From the NCBI GenBank assembly GCA_963921935.1, contig OY998175.1, positions 293,144,246-293,208,245 of the forward strand: a stretch of DNA of 64,000 nucleotides, written 5' to 3'. The notes beneath the pieces were generated by a model, which was given only the letters and a program-made list of their open reading frames with translations, searched no databases and was not told the DNA's origin. The DNA is from Galeruca laticollis (taxonomy: Eukaryota; Arthropoda; Insecta; Coleoptera; Chrysomelidae). Numbering within the stretch: the stretch's first letter is position 1; each line of letters begins with the position of its first letter. Both the position numbers and the translations under genes were made by a program. Below, piece after piece: positions 12,591 through 24,261 of this stretch.

Positions 12591-13099
12591 TAAAATACAC
12601 AAATAAAATAAGATTAATAAGAAAAATAATGGTATATGACAGGATATTGTCAGAACACACTAATGGGTTGAATTAACGAATAAATATAAGTCATGAAATA
12701 TTCCAAACATTTAGAAACTTAATAACCAACAACAAACTTCAATTTGTCAGTGTAAATATTTAATGATAAGTAGTGAAATTATTCAAAAAGAATAAACTTT
12801 CAAAAGAAATTTTAACATAATTATAGTGTTTTAGATTTAAAGAAATTTTGAGTATGTTGGTGAAGAATTCTACAGTGAATTTACTCATGATTGAGAAACT
12901 TTTGTTAGATTAAATAAGTTCACGTATAACTTTTAATCATCCTGGTATATAACAACTGATAGAAAATTCAACCTATTTTATAAGATCAAGTGAAACTGTT
13001 TTGGAAAGTCTATAAAAGCCTGTGTAGAATTTGACAGGAGGATTGTTGTTGTATTTAAATCGTCAAGGAGACTAAATTTTGTGTAATAATTATTTATAA
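12591..13099. other. spacer without gene
   Basis: AT-rich sequence with no domain, RNA gene or repeat that I can identify. Confidence 0.5.
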
Positions 13100-14094
13100 T
13101 AAACGGTTTCAAAGATTAAAACTAACTTTTCCGCATCTGTGGCCCTGAACAATATTCTATCATAAAATTGTTACTTGTATACACTTCGGGGGATCTATCG
13201 TGCTAACAAACCGAAATTTCTCCAAAAATAACCAAAAATTTAGTATATCTAGTTTTATAGGACCCGCTGTACTCGCTCTAGTCAACTGAAAATCAATAGG
13301 GTACATCTGTGAGACACCTTGAACAATACTTATTCATGAAGTTGATCAATCGTATACTCTCTGGAGGCTGTATCGTGCTAACAAACTGAAAATTCTCCAA
13401 AAATGACAAAAATTTGGTACTTCAAGTACCACAGCACCCGTTGTACTGGCTTTAGTGAACTCAATATCAATAGGGTTCATCTTTAAGACGCTCTGAATAA
13501 TATCCAATCATAAAATTCATCACTTGTATATACTCCGGAGGCTGTATCGTGCTAACAAACTGAAACTTCTCCAAAAATGACAAAAATATCGTACTTAAAG
13601 TACTGTAGCACCGGTTGTATTGGCTCTGGTGAGCTGAAAATCAATAGGGTTCATCAGTGAGATGCCCTGAATAATATTCAATCATAAAATTGGTGACTTG
13701 TTGAACTCCGGAGGCTGTATCGTGCTAACAAACTGAAATTTCTCGAAAAACGACAAAATGTCGTACTTCAAGTACCATAGCACCCGTTGTACTGGCTCTG
13801 GTGAGCTGAAAATCAATAGGGTTCATCTGTGAAATATCCTTAACAATATTCCATCATAAAATTGGTGACTTATTGCACTCCGGAGGCTGTATCGTGCTAA
13901 CAAGACTTGCAAGGAAAAGTGGCCGACGACAACGACGACGACATACACACAGGATTTTTTTTCTAAAAACCGTTTTTTCGTGTTGTTGTTGATGGATAAC
14001 GTAAAAATAACTCAAAAAAAAATTTCAAATTTCCAACTTTTTTGTGGGTAAACCAATACTTTTCTCGCATATTAGATAGGTTGGCGGAAAAGTA
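13100..14094 (+). mobile_element. HINE/Helentron-like repeat, copy A, with ~173-bp internal satellite
   Basis: Non-coding element starting TAAACGGTTTCAAAG and ending GGCGGAAAAGTA. An ACTTTTCCGC block near 13124 inside the left end is the inverted partner of GCGGAAAAGT at the very right end. This is the asymmetric inverted repeat described for Helentrons and their non-autonomous HINE/DINE-1-like relatives. Between the ends are tandem units of 172-177 bp whose CTCCGGAGGCTGTATCGTGC block recurs at about 13182, 13359, 13533, 13706 and 13878. A conserved 3' section with GACGAC runs and AAAACCGTTTTTTCGTG follows. It is flanked by A on both sides with no target duplication. Confidence 0.72.
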
Positions 14095-14504
14095 AAAAAA
14101 AGCCTGTGGAATGTAATGAGACAAAGGAGTTAAAAAGGTAGCCATATTGAAATTACTGGAAACAGTAAATTGATTATTCTTAACCCATCAAAAGTTGAAA
14201 TTCAATGTCCAAGCATTTTTCAATAAATAAAAACTGTTTCGAAATTTAAAACCAACTGACAAATTTTAACAACTGTTGTGCCAAAAATAGGTTATAAGTT
14301 TTCGTTCAACTTTGCTTCAATAGGTTTGTTCCAACCTGCGTCAGAAACAGTTTCTTACAGTTAGGGTTCTGCGCACTGACTCAAATGTATTCCAACCAGA
14401 GTTTCTGACAGTTCGTAAACGATTAGTTTTCTGTTCTGACAATTAACTCATTATTTTAATTCAATAGTATTTTAAGATTTATAAACATTGAAAACAACAT
14501 TATT
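14095..14504. other. spacer with GTTCCAACCT motif
   Basis: No gene. AATAGGTTTGTTCCAACCT (about 14318-14336) also occurs inverted at 24886-24905 beside the Harbinger element, and GTTCCAACCT occurs again near 16440. This suggests ends of small repeats that I could not delimit. Confidence 0.35.
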
Positions 14505-15642
14505 AAAGACTCAGTTATTTAAAGTATGCCTTCTTGATTTGATAGCAATAGGTTTAATGTCAGCGGACAGATTAGCAAATACCGACGCCGGTGGGATTGT
14601 TGCTTTCATCACAATTATTTGTAGAGGTTCCTTTGATCCTCTAAATCGCAATTCAAGTTTCGAGTGGCTTTTGAACAGGTCGTGGCCGACTATGATATCA
14701 ATACACAAGTTGTTTACTACAAGTAAAGGACGTTGCTTGTAAACGTGTTTGTCAATAATAAGAGTAGCGTCAGCACGGACGTCATTAACGATAATTGAGA
14801 CAGTTGCTGTTTTAAGACTTGACGGTGACGCAGCCGAAAAGATAGAGTTGGTCGGAAAGAAGACGGCATTGCTTGTGGTTTTGCCGGCTGATCGACACAC
14901 CTTGGAGAAGTGCCCGGCTTTGACACTCAGACCGAAATGTGGGGCATGTAACTCGTCAGTGTACTTTTCCTTCGCAAAAAAACATTTTAATACCGCTGGA
15001 GGCGCAGCAGCTACTTCAGGACGACTCGATGACGGACTGGCGATGCTAGAGCCTAGAGCATTCAGGATTTGATCGTTGAAACTTACCATTTTGAGAATCT
15101 TTCTGAGCCGTCTCAATAGTTTGGGCTTGTTTGATAGCGTCGTCTAATGTCAGACTCGAATTTTCCAAAAGACGTTCCTTTATTTTCGTCAAAGTTAGTC
15201 CCGCTATAAAAGCCCCTCGTATGGCTTGACTTTCATGTTCGACTGCTTCAACAGTTTCATATTTGCAGCTTTGAGCTAAGAGGCGTAGTTTTCGAACGTA
15301 GTCAGCGATAGTCTCACCATGTTTTTGTTTTCTCGTAGTGAGTATGTAACGAGCCAATACCTCATTTTGCGGTTTAGAGTATGTGTTCTTTAGAATCTTG
15401 ATAGCAACTTCATAAGTTTTACTTTCCTTTATGTGTGCATAAATACTCGTGGATAGGTGATTTACCAATAACGTTAACTTCACTTTATCTTCTATCATCG
15501 TACCTGATGGGGTTTCTGCTTCGAGCAAATTTTCAAACGTAGATAACCAATGCTTCCATCTGCTGCCCGAATCGACTTCGAATTTTTCGGGCCTTAAATA
15601 TATGGCAAAAAGATCTACCGTAGAGTTTCCGTTTTTCGCCAT
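14505..15642 (-). pseudogene. Ty3/gypsy-type LTR retrotransposon, gag to protease remnant
   Basis: On the minus strand, gag starts at 15642 (MAKNGNSTVDLFAIYLRP). It runs about 198 codons with the WL.TFE.L.E...I.D..K..LL pattern and YVRKLRLLAQSCKYE typical of gypsy capsid proteins of the K02A2.6 kind. After a frameshift near 15050-15116 come a nucleocapsid zinc-knuckle remnant (AGHFSKVCRSAGK) and an aspartic-protease region. The catalytic DTG is not recoverable, but VVNNLCIDIIVGHDLFKSH resembles the protease tail. The piece stops with ADIKPIAIKSRRHT, the linker that normally precedes reverse transcriptase. No LTRs, polymerase or integrase were found, so it is a dead fragment. Confidence 0.75.
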
Positions 15643-16045
15643 TGTCTAAGTTAATTAAATTGATACATGAATACGTTAAACCTCAGAAATTAGTTACAAT
15701 GAGTGACAGATAATATGACACAAAAACAACAATACACTTTGATTATATATCACAGGGCGTATCTACTTCTTGATTTTTCATGTATTAAACTACCCACTGC
15801 AGCATTTGCAGACTCTCTTATTTCAAATGGAATGTCTGATTCGCTATCTGTAGACATTTCAAGTAATTACTTCTGTCTAGTTTTGATTTATTTTGAAAAA
15901 TCGTTGTTTGCTTCCATAGTAACAATACTTCAAGACCTGCTTCCATAGTAACAATACTTCTAACACAATTTGATTCTACAAAAACATTTTCATTGTAATT
16001 GAGATTCTATTAAATATTATAAAAGCGCGGAATTAGATAAAACGT
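15643..16045. other. spacer without gene
   Basis: AT-rich. It contains a short direct repeat of TTCCATAGTAACAATACTTC (copies at about 15914 and 15941). No coding evidence. Confidence 0.5.
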
Positions 16046-16176
16046 TGTACGTAAACACGTTATGAAAACGCGATATTGTTCAACTCGCGTAATTTGCAAA
16101 ACTCGCTGGCGCTCGTTTTGGCAAATATTACGCTTGTTGAACAATATCGCCCTTTTCATAACTAGTTGCGTAAATA
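16046..16176. repeat. long imperfect hairpin (foldback)
   Basis: Arms of about 60 bases face each other. The left arm includes TTATGAAAACGCGATATTG and TTCAACTCGCGTAATTTGC. The right arm includes GCAAATATTACGC and CTTGTTGAACAATATCGC, then CTTTTCATAACTAG. The centre reads AACTCGCTGGCGCTCGTTTT. It could fold into a stable cruciform or RNA hairpin and is probably the end or core of a foldback element. Confidence 0.75.
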
Positions 16177-18100
16177 ACTATTAATAAATCGTTAAGTACG
16201 AGCGACGAAAATTTAATTGAGATTAATGACATAATATCGTCCATGGAAAGTAGTGATGACAAAAATTATAAATTATAAACGAGCAGATAATTAAAAACCA
16301 AAATTATTTAGGTAGGTATGGTGCTATTTTTTACATTGAATGAATTATTATTTGTGGTATTTTCAGAGGAAATAGTGCCCCGGTATTCTGAAGAAGTGTT
16401 CATTGTGTTTACTCACACACTTCAAACCCTTTATCAGCTGTTCCAACCTAAAACATAAATTGATCAGGAGACCAGTATCTTAAGGGCCCCATATATGGTT
16501 CGATTCGTTTATACCATCGATCTGATGAAAATCGTGATGATTGATCGCATCAAAAATGTCGCTCATATACGAAACGACTGGTCGTAACGATCGATCATTT
16601 ACTTGTTTAAAGCTGAAGGATAAAGACGTGTTCAAATAATTAAATACGTGCCCCATAAAATGGAAAATTAACTTCTTTTCCTTACCTATTTGGCGGTAGC
16701 GTTGATTCGGATTCAAAAGAAAAAAAGAAAGCCTAGAAAAATGTGGGTTAAGAAATGGCTATTAAAGCGAAATCAGTATTCGCATGTAAATATTTTAAAG
16801 GAATTAAGGTTCCATCCAGAAAATTGGCATAATTATATGAGAATGACGGAACCCACGTACCTAAAATTATTGAAACTAGTATCGTCTAAAATACAAAAGA
16901 ACAATACAAACATGATACAAGCTGTCAGTAATCACGAGCGTCTAAGTGCAACTTTGCGTTTTCTAGTCACTGGACGATCTTATGAAGATTTAAAGTTCTC
17001 ATCGATAATTTCACCACAGTTATTGGGAAAAATCATTCCAGAAACCTGCGCCGCCATTTACACAGCATGCATGGCTATTGTAAGGTATGTACTGCAATAA
17101 AAGATATATCATTCATATAATTAGAATCATTTATTCTCTTTCAAATACGTAAGACATTAGGAGATGAAAGTTTTCAAAAAAAAGTCATTAAATTTTGTTC
17201 TTTTTCACTTTATAACTGTTCTCGCGATGGCATCTGTCTGGCAATGAGTAAAGGTTGAGTTTGAGGTTGGGAGGACTGATTATCAGGTATATTTAATTGT
17301 ACAATCTGCTCTTGGGGTAGTGTCTGTATTTGGTGTTGAGATGGAGGAATATTCTGAGGTAAAGAAGTCTGTGAGTATGTAGAATTGTAGAGGCCTGAGC
17401 TTGTGAGTGTGGAGACGTCTGTGGCTGAGAATATGGAGATGTCTGCGGTTGCGAGTATGGCGAAGTGTTAGGTTGAGAGTAAGGAGAAATGAGAAGTTTG
17501 AGGTTGCCAATTTGGGGAAGTATTATTGAAAATATTGTTAATTCTAATCACGGACTGTCTCCTTAGGTTTCCAAGTTCTGCTTCTGACAAGGTTTCATTA
17601 ATAATTTTTTCTGTCCAGATACGTTGATCTTTAGGTTTTAATTTAGAAGGTACAGTTTTTTCGAATGTGTCACATGTATCATCAGGTTTAATAGACATAA
17701 TTTTGTTGTTTATATTTTGAAGAGTTAAATCTATTGTTGAATTTGACCCTTGCGAAGATTTCTTCAGTTTAAATGCATTAGGTGTGAGTGGAGGTGGCAA
17801 GTTATCGGCAATTTCATCTTGATTTAGACTTGGCGACAGTACCTCAGAAGAATTTTCCTTGTCATCTTCATGTTCTTCCACAGGAATATTCTGTAATAAA
17901 AGAAATTTGTTTCAGTTACCTTCGAATGAAGATGAATGGAAGGAATTGGAGATGACTTTGAAAAGCGATGGAATTTTCCAATTGTCTTGGCGCTGTTGAT
18001 GGCAAGCATATTAAAATAAAGCCGCCGCCTGGTTCTGGTTCATATTTCTTTAATTATAAACACTTCCACAGTCAGGTTCTTATGGCAATTGCTAATGCTA

Positions 18101-21063
18101 GATTAGATTAGATTTTAACGGGGTTACTGTGCACTGAAACCAAAGGTTTATTGTGCCCCCCCCTATCAGAGCTGTTGTCGCTACTACTACAGCTCGCCTT
18201 CCAGTTCCAAGGTTCTAATGAACTCTAGTATTTGGGACGGCTTCAGCGAGGTTAGGTCCTCACTCTTACAAGTTTCTTGTCCAAAGCATTTCTTGCGTTG
18301 GCTTGCAATGGCGAGGCATTCCATAACTAGGTGATCAGGAGTTTCATCCTCCTCCTCACAGAATCTACACTCGTCAATCTCTGCTAGACCTATTCTCATT
18401 AAGTGCTTCCTAAGGCGACAGTGTCCTGTAAGAAAGCCCGTGAGGAGATGTAGCTTATCTTTACTGAGGTCCAAATATTTTTTGGACCTAGCAGTGTCAA
18501 AGTTCCCCAGGAACTTTTTGGAATGTTCCAACCCGGGAAGGCACCGCCAGAGTGCTTCTCTTTCGGTTTCCTCTTTCTTCCGAAACTCTTTCTTGTAGGA
18601 GCATTTTGCTACATCACAGAAAGGCTCCGGGCCAATAAAGGGCATTTGTGCTCCTTTCCTGGCAAGTGTATTGGCCTCTTCATTTCCCGTGATTCCCGAG
18701 TGGCCAGGAACCCAGACTAAAGAGACCCTGTTATTCTTGCCTAATTCATCAAGTTTTCTTCCGCACTCCCATGCCAACTTTGAGTCAATGACATGGGAGC
18801 TCAATGCTTTGATAGCTGCTTGACTATCAGAACGGATCGATATATCACATTTCTGGTAGTTTCTTTCTAGGTTCATTTCCACGCATCTTTCGATCGCAAG
18901 TATTTCTGCCTGAAAGACGCTCGGGAAGGAGCCTAACGATAATGAGTATCTGGTGCCAGGCCCAAATACTCCAGCGCCTGCTCCGATGGTGGTTTTTGAA
19001 CCATCCGTATACCATCTAATGGTGTTTTCTTTGAGAGTTTGGGTGGTGTATTCCTTTTCCCAGTCTCTCCTCGTATTTAGCATCGTAGTGATATTCTTTT
19101 CGATGCTTACTTTCCTGATCATTTCGTCACTGGGAAGATTCGCTAATGAGGTGTATCTTGTCAGAGAGGACCAAGCTCCCTGATTTTTAATATTCTCATT
19201 GCCTGAACCTTCCTTAGATATTCTAAGAATTGCCTCTTGGGCAGATCTTTCTATCACCAGATGTAGAGGTGTGAGATCTGTGATGATCTCAAGTGCCCTA
19301 GTTGGACACGTTCTCATAGCTCCAGTGATGCACACACAGGCAAGCCTTTGAACTTTATCGAGGATTTTCCTCGTGCTGTACTGACTTGCTTTTGTGTGCC
19401 AAACTGTTGCCCCATACGTAATTGCTGGTCTCACAATCATTGCGTACATCCATCGCAGTATTTTTGGGTTACAGCCCCACCTCTTACCAGCTAGATTTCT
19501 GCACGCCATCAAAGCTCTTATTGCTTTACTAGCAGTTATTTCAACATGCTTATTACACAGAAGCTTACTGTCTAGGGTTATCCCTAGATATTTAACCTCT
19601 GATTTCCATTCTATGATTTCCCCATTTAAGGATATGGGTTTCATGGCTGGAAGTGTTCTTTTCCGGGTAAATGGAATTACTATGGTCTTGCTTGGGTTAA
19701 TGTTTAGCCCCACTGACAAGCACCATTGCTCAATGATTCTGAGGCCCTTTTGTAATAAATCACACAAGGTGCTCTCGAACTTGCCTCTGACTATTAAAAC
19801 AATGTCATCGGCGTAGCCCATACATTCGAAGCCAAGCTCCGTTAGCCTGTAGAGCAACTCATCTACTACGAGGCTCCATAGAAAGGGAGATATCACTCCC
19901 CCTTGAGGTGTCCCCCGAGTGGCTTTAACTGAGGTGGTTTGATTCCCCACCTGTGTCTCAGCTATCCTCGTTGTCAACAACTTATACATCCATTTTACAA
20001 TGGTTTCATTCACTCCTCGCCTTTTTAGTGCTTCTTTGACAGACACATGAGTTGTGAAGTGGTATATTCTCCAGATTCTCTGTTCTTATGTAGTTATCCA
20101 CTACTTTCTCCATCGATTTGAGTAGAAACGATGTTAGACAGATGGGTCTAAAAGATCGGGGATCAGTCCCATCTTTTTCCCTATTTTAGGTATGAAGGTT
20201 ACCCTTGCCCTTCTCCATTTTCTAGGTATTAGACCCACTGCTAGACTGCTTCTTGTAATCTTCAGCAGGTGAGGAAGAATCTCCTCTTTCCCTTGCTGTA
20301 GGAGTGCTGGAAATATTCCATCCACTCCTGGTGATTTATATGGTTGAAAGGTACTTATTGCCCATTCCAACCGTTGTCTGGTAAATATTTTCTTAGCAAT
20401 GTCCCAATCTTCCTTGCGGGATTTTTGGTGTAGTTCATTGCTATTTCGGTGCTTGTTGCTGGTTCACTACCTGGGAAGTGGGTTTTAAGAAGAAGAATTG
20501 ATCGTTCCTCTTCACCTTCCGTGTATGATCCGTCTGGCTTTTTCAGCGACATTGTGGGGTTAGTTCCCCATTTGCCATGACCTTTTGTAGTCTGGCCGCA
20601 GTGTGAGTGGAAGTGATCTTTTCGCAAAAGGCTTGAAAATTAAGCCTTTTGGCCTTCCTAATCTCTTTATTGTACTGAGTAAGCTTCTCAGTGTACCTCT
20701 GCCAATTACCGTCACGTTTGGCTCTAATCAAGAGCCGACGGACCTCTTTTCTGAGGTTTGACAGGTTATCATTCCACCAAGGAGCATCCTTTTCTGAACG
20801 AGCTTTTGAGAGTGGGCAACTGGAATGAAAAGCTTCCATTATTGCCTCACTGATATGTTCGACTCTTTGTTCCAGGTCGTAGTGCGGGTGATTTACCCCA
20901 TTCACTTCGACGTGTTCCAAATTGTCCTTCAGATTGGTCTTGTAAAGAGACCAATCAGTATTTCTAGGATTTCGAATTGTAGGAATCGAGGTGGTATTTC
21001 CCTCTATCCTAAATTCGATGATCCTATGGTCGGAAAGAGATGGCTCGCTCATCACCCTCCAAT
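18101..21063 (-). mobile_element. 5'-truncated RNase-H non-LTR retrotransposon with 9-bp TSD
   Basis: The insert is flanked by CTAATGCTA at 18092-18100 and 21064-21072. Removing it restores the Harbinger reading frame (AIANA-NYELIY). It lies on the minus strand. Its 3' tail is a short AATCT repeat (TAATCTAATC on the minus strand) rather than poly(A), and its 5' end is truncated inside the endonuclease. This is target-primed reverse transcription in plain view. Confidence 0.93.
18187..21055 (-). pseudogene. LINE ORF2: endonuclease tail, reverse transcriptase, RNase H, CCHC
   Basis: The protein enters at the end of the endonuclease (EPSLSDHRIIEFRIEG, 21055), then a linker, then RT (SPGVDGIFPALLQQGKEEIL at 20134-20370). 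Frameshifts lie near 20600, 20360 and 20100. The last 619 codons (20046-18187) are open: GTPQGGVISPFLW and YADD (residues 78-81), thumb, RNase H (D348 in YTDGSKT, E381, D407 in RSDSQAA, WVPGHSGITGNEEAN). The usual fourth Asp is Asn459. A C-terminal CX2CX8HX4C knuckle (CRFCEEEDETPDHLVMEC) follows. RNase H plus CCHC places it in the I/R1/LOA/jockey supergroup; I cannot settle the clade. Confidence 0.88.
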
Positions 21064-22421
21064 CTAATGCTAACTATGAGTTGATTTATTTTCACTTCGG
21101 TACAAACAGCCGAGTGTCAGACGGTGGGGCAATAAAAAATACAGATTTTTATCAAACACTTATTAACGGTACACCGAGTTTGCCACAACAAGGTTCAGTG
21201 AATGGAATAACGCTTCCTTGTATATTTGTTGGAGGGATGATTTTTTAAAACCATTTAATAAGTCACAGCTCAATGAAACTAGAAGAATTTTTAATTACCG
21301 TTTATCCCGAGCAAGACGGATAATTGAAAATGTATTCGGAATTTTAGTTGCACGGTTTGGAATACTGAATAATGAAATTAACTTGGATTTGGATAATATT
21401 GCTCCAGTGGTACTGGCTTGTTGTGCACTACACAACTTTTTACGCCGCGAAAATCCAGACACCTACTCGCCGCAAAAAAGCTTTGATAGAGAAGACTGTG
21501 AAAATGGAGTGATTCAAAATGGTCTACAAAATAACTTGTTTGGTCTCGAGAGAAGAAGAGGATCCGGTTTTCAGTCTGCAACTGAAAATAGGAACTTGTT
21601 CGTAGAATATTTTAATGGAATCGGTGCAGTTCCGTGGCAGAACAATTACATATAGAATAGAAATACATACACCCTGTTCAGGATACCAAAAAATAAAATG
21701 TAAACAAACTAACCTCTAATTCACAAACACTTTTTGTTTTTATATAAATTTTATACGTATGAATATTGTTATAAACTAGAGTAAAAAAGTAAAGATTCAA
21801 TGTTTTTCATAAATGTGAAGTGTGTTGTATATTAATTTCTAGTTTAGTACATTTTTCTAGTACATTTTAATTGTAAAAGCGACACCCGAAGAATCTTATT
21901 GATGGTTTGTTTAGATTTTATTTTTTGGTATCTTGAACAGGGTATAGCTTATTTTAAGTTGAAATTTTCATAAAAACTTGTACTCACTGAACTTGTGGAA
22001 CTTATTCCCTTGTGTGGTATTTCCTGGTCTTTTAAAAACATTAAGTTATTAAAATAACTTAGTTTAGGCGTATAACCCTCGTCGGTACTGCTTCCGGACA
22101 CGTTATTAATCTTCTTTTTTACTTTATTTAAATCTGCAGTATTGTCTATATTTCTCATTTTTTCCAAAAGTACTTCATAACACGCTGTCCTCTTTACGTT
22201 GTTATGATAATCTTTATGTTTTGTTTTCCATAAAGGCTCTTGCTCTCTGAATAATTCAATCAAATCATCATTACTCCATGTAGCCATTTTGTTTGTTTCG
22301 CTCATCGCGTGTTGGTAGTTACGAACGAGTACTAACGCGCTAGCCAAGGCGTGCGATGCGTGCGGCGATTGGTGCCAGAGTGAAACAAAATCGAATCTTT
22401 GATCGTAAAGAGCCATACACT

Positions 22422-24192
22422 CAGGGCTGCCACATGCACCTGATCAAATATCCGTAGATTGGTTCGTAAATTTCCGTAGATCCAGAATAGAGCTTCAACT
22501 TTAGTGATGAGCTAAACAGCGATATTTGCATAACGCCGTTAACAGCGATCGCGATTTTTAAATAACGGTGATTTAAAAGCATTTTTGCGATCGCGACTTT
22601 TGGCACTAGGCCAAACGTTTTCATCATTTTGCGGCTATGCTCTCGCGTGATTCATTTTGCTGCTGCATATTAATTTCACTTGCCTGTCTCCTATTGTACT
22701 GATCATATACTGTGAAACTGGAGCTGCTGACTAGGAAACTTAGTTTTTTTATTGTAAAATAAAGTAAAATGCTTACTTCTTTAAATACACCTTCTCTTTG
22801 TTAACTATATGAATTGGAATCAACTTTTGTGGCACGAAGAAATAATGAAGCATGTAATAAATTTTATAAAAACAAAAAAATATAATATATTAATAGAAAC
22901 AAAGAAATGTTGGGCATTTAAAAAACAGTTACCACCTATAAAAGCTATATTTGTAATTTGCATTTTGAGTTTTCCTGTCACTTAATCGGGTTCTACGTTC
23001 ATTCAGGACCTGACCAGCTTTAGAAAACAACCTTTCACAAGGAACTGAAGAAACTAGAGCACATCATTTTTCTTGTGCAACTGCAGATAGATTTGTAAAA
23101 TGAAATTTATTTTCCTGTCACCACTTTAGAGGATCAGAATTTCGTGGGTGGGTGGCTTCATTGGGTGAGTGGCGTGAAGATAGAGTCGAGAACGCTTGGA
23201 ATAAAATACGTTGCATTTCGCTCTATTTCACTGGACGTGATGGGAAGCGAGTAGCTGTGTTGCATGTTAGATGACGCTTTTTCGCATATTCTAAAAAATC
23301 GCTGTTTCTGTCAATTGCGATTTTGGTCACTTGTTGCGATCAGCGATTTTTCAATAACGGCGATTAAATCACCGGTAGCGATATATCCCGCATAACTATT
23401 CAACATACAGTATGCGGTTATTTGAACTTATGAACATTTGATCCTTAATGACCTTGAACGCTCAAGTAGCGCGCCGGTGCGAATTTTGAATTTGTTTATT
23501 GGACGATATAGAATTTTTCAGCTTTAAAGTTATGGCAACTGTAATTATTTTCAATGTTTTTTGCATGAAGTAGTCGACTCTGGGTAGGTATTGTTAATCA
23601 TTGAGTTTCTGGTACTAGTTTTGTTTATATTAATTGAAGAAAAAATTCTTTCTACTGCAGAAATATGAGAAAGAATTCTAATGTGATTTGTTAATTTTAC
23701 TAATAAAGGAAATGTTAGTTTATCATTTGCATTTTTTTAAACTGATACTTTGAGCCAGAAGTTTTCAAAACTATCCGAGAAATTTAATTCACATTTTCAC
23801 TTATTACTATAGGAAAATGGGTAGCCGAAACTGCAATAAATGGATTTTATATTTGTGGGAATTAAATAATTAAGAATTTTAAGTTTTTCGTCTGTTTTTG
23901 GTTATGGTTATATTCATGATTCATATAAGTTAAACAACCACAAATACAGATTGGTGTATGTCAGGTTATCTACTCTCCGCGCTCTTCGTTTTCGTAGTAA
24001 GTATTTTGTTAGTGTGTAATATTTTGAGAAATAATTTACTCAGAGAACTTGGGGCAAACAGTATAACAGTACATAGTAATTATTATCATTGTTATTGAAA
24101 ATTCCGTGGAATTTTCAGACTTTTCGGAGATTCCGTAGGCATCTTCTGAATTCCGTAGGTCTACGGAAAATTCCGTAGATGTGACAGGCCTG
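22422..24192. mobile_element. non-autonomous hAT element with perfect 8-bp TSD
   Basis: The ends are CAGGGCTGCCACATG and, inverted, CAGGCCTGTCACATC. The flanking octamer CATACACT is identical at 22414-22421 and 24193-24200. Short CCGTAGA / TCTACGG repeats fill both subterminal regions. No own coding sequence was seen apart from the smaller hAT inserted within it. It sits in the Harbinger element upstream of the MADF gene. Confidence 0.88.
22502..23398 (-). mobile_element. second hAT element nested inside the first
   Basis: The ends are TAGTGATGAGC and, inverted, TAGTTATGCGG. The flanks are TTCAACTT (22494-22501) and TTCAACAT (23399-23406), 7 of 8 identical. Subterminal repeats contain GCGATCGCGA and related GCGATT words. 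The minus strand at about 22950-23061 encodes a hAT C-terminal dimerisation fragment (SVPCERLFSKAGQVLNERR, TRLSDRK), so it is an internally deleted hAT copy. Confidence 0.78.
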
Positions 24193-24261
24193 CATACACT
24201 ATCGATTCATCGTTACGATATTCATGATTGCATGGGTTTTTGTTGCGATTTCCAACATCTG

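Larger units (their letters stand above)
16690..21655 (+). pseudogene. HARBI1-like PIF/Harbinger transposase, three segments, split by a LINE
   Basis: Exon 1 (about 16690-17079) encodes the helical N-terminus (MTEPTYLKLLKLVS, LSATLRFLVTGRSYEDLKFS). Donor GTAAGG at 17080 and acceptor AG ending 17915 splice in phase to LPSNEDEWKE. Two 1-bp deletions follow before the catalytic start WNFP..CLGAVDGKHIKIKP. The frame runs to LMAIANA at 18100, is interrupted by the LINE, and resumes at 21073 as NYELIYFHFG..SRVSDGG. After another break at about 21240 the tail reads RRIFNYRLSRARRIIENVFG and ALHNFLRREN to the stop at 21655. The nuclease would cut and join DNA together with the MADF partner. The initiating Met is uncertain. 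The frameshifts and the insertion make it non-functional. Confidence 0.88.
17295..22305 (-). pseudogene. MADF-domain accessory protein of the Harbinger element, two exons
   Basis: Minus strand. Exon 1 (22305-21988) starts at MSETNKMATWSNDDL and contains a MADF (Myb/SANT-like) domain: LIELFREQEPLWKTKHKDY, then ACYEVLLEKMRN. An ATG further upstream (22414-22416) lies in the target duplication of the neighbouring hAT, so I prefer 22305. Donor GTGAGT begins at 21987; acceptor AG ends at 17891; both exons are phase 0. Exon 2 (17890 to about 17468) holds the C-terminal helix (LKPKDQRIWTEKIINETLSE, LGNLRRQ). A frameshift leads into a repeated QTSPYSQP tail (17397-17488). Such proteins pair with HARBI1-type transposases for DNA binding and nuclear import. 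The LINE now lengthens its intron to 4.1 kb. Confidence 0.78.

Noticed and set aside
13182..13910. CRISPR-like or simple satellite array
   Set aside because: The ~173-bp units are contiguous, lack spacers, and belong to an element with defined ends in four places.
22306..22416. Upstream ATG for the MADF gene
   Set aside because: The ATG lies in the 8-bp duplication of the inserted hAT, so it did not exist as a start in the original Harbinger element.
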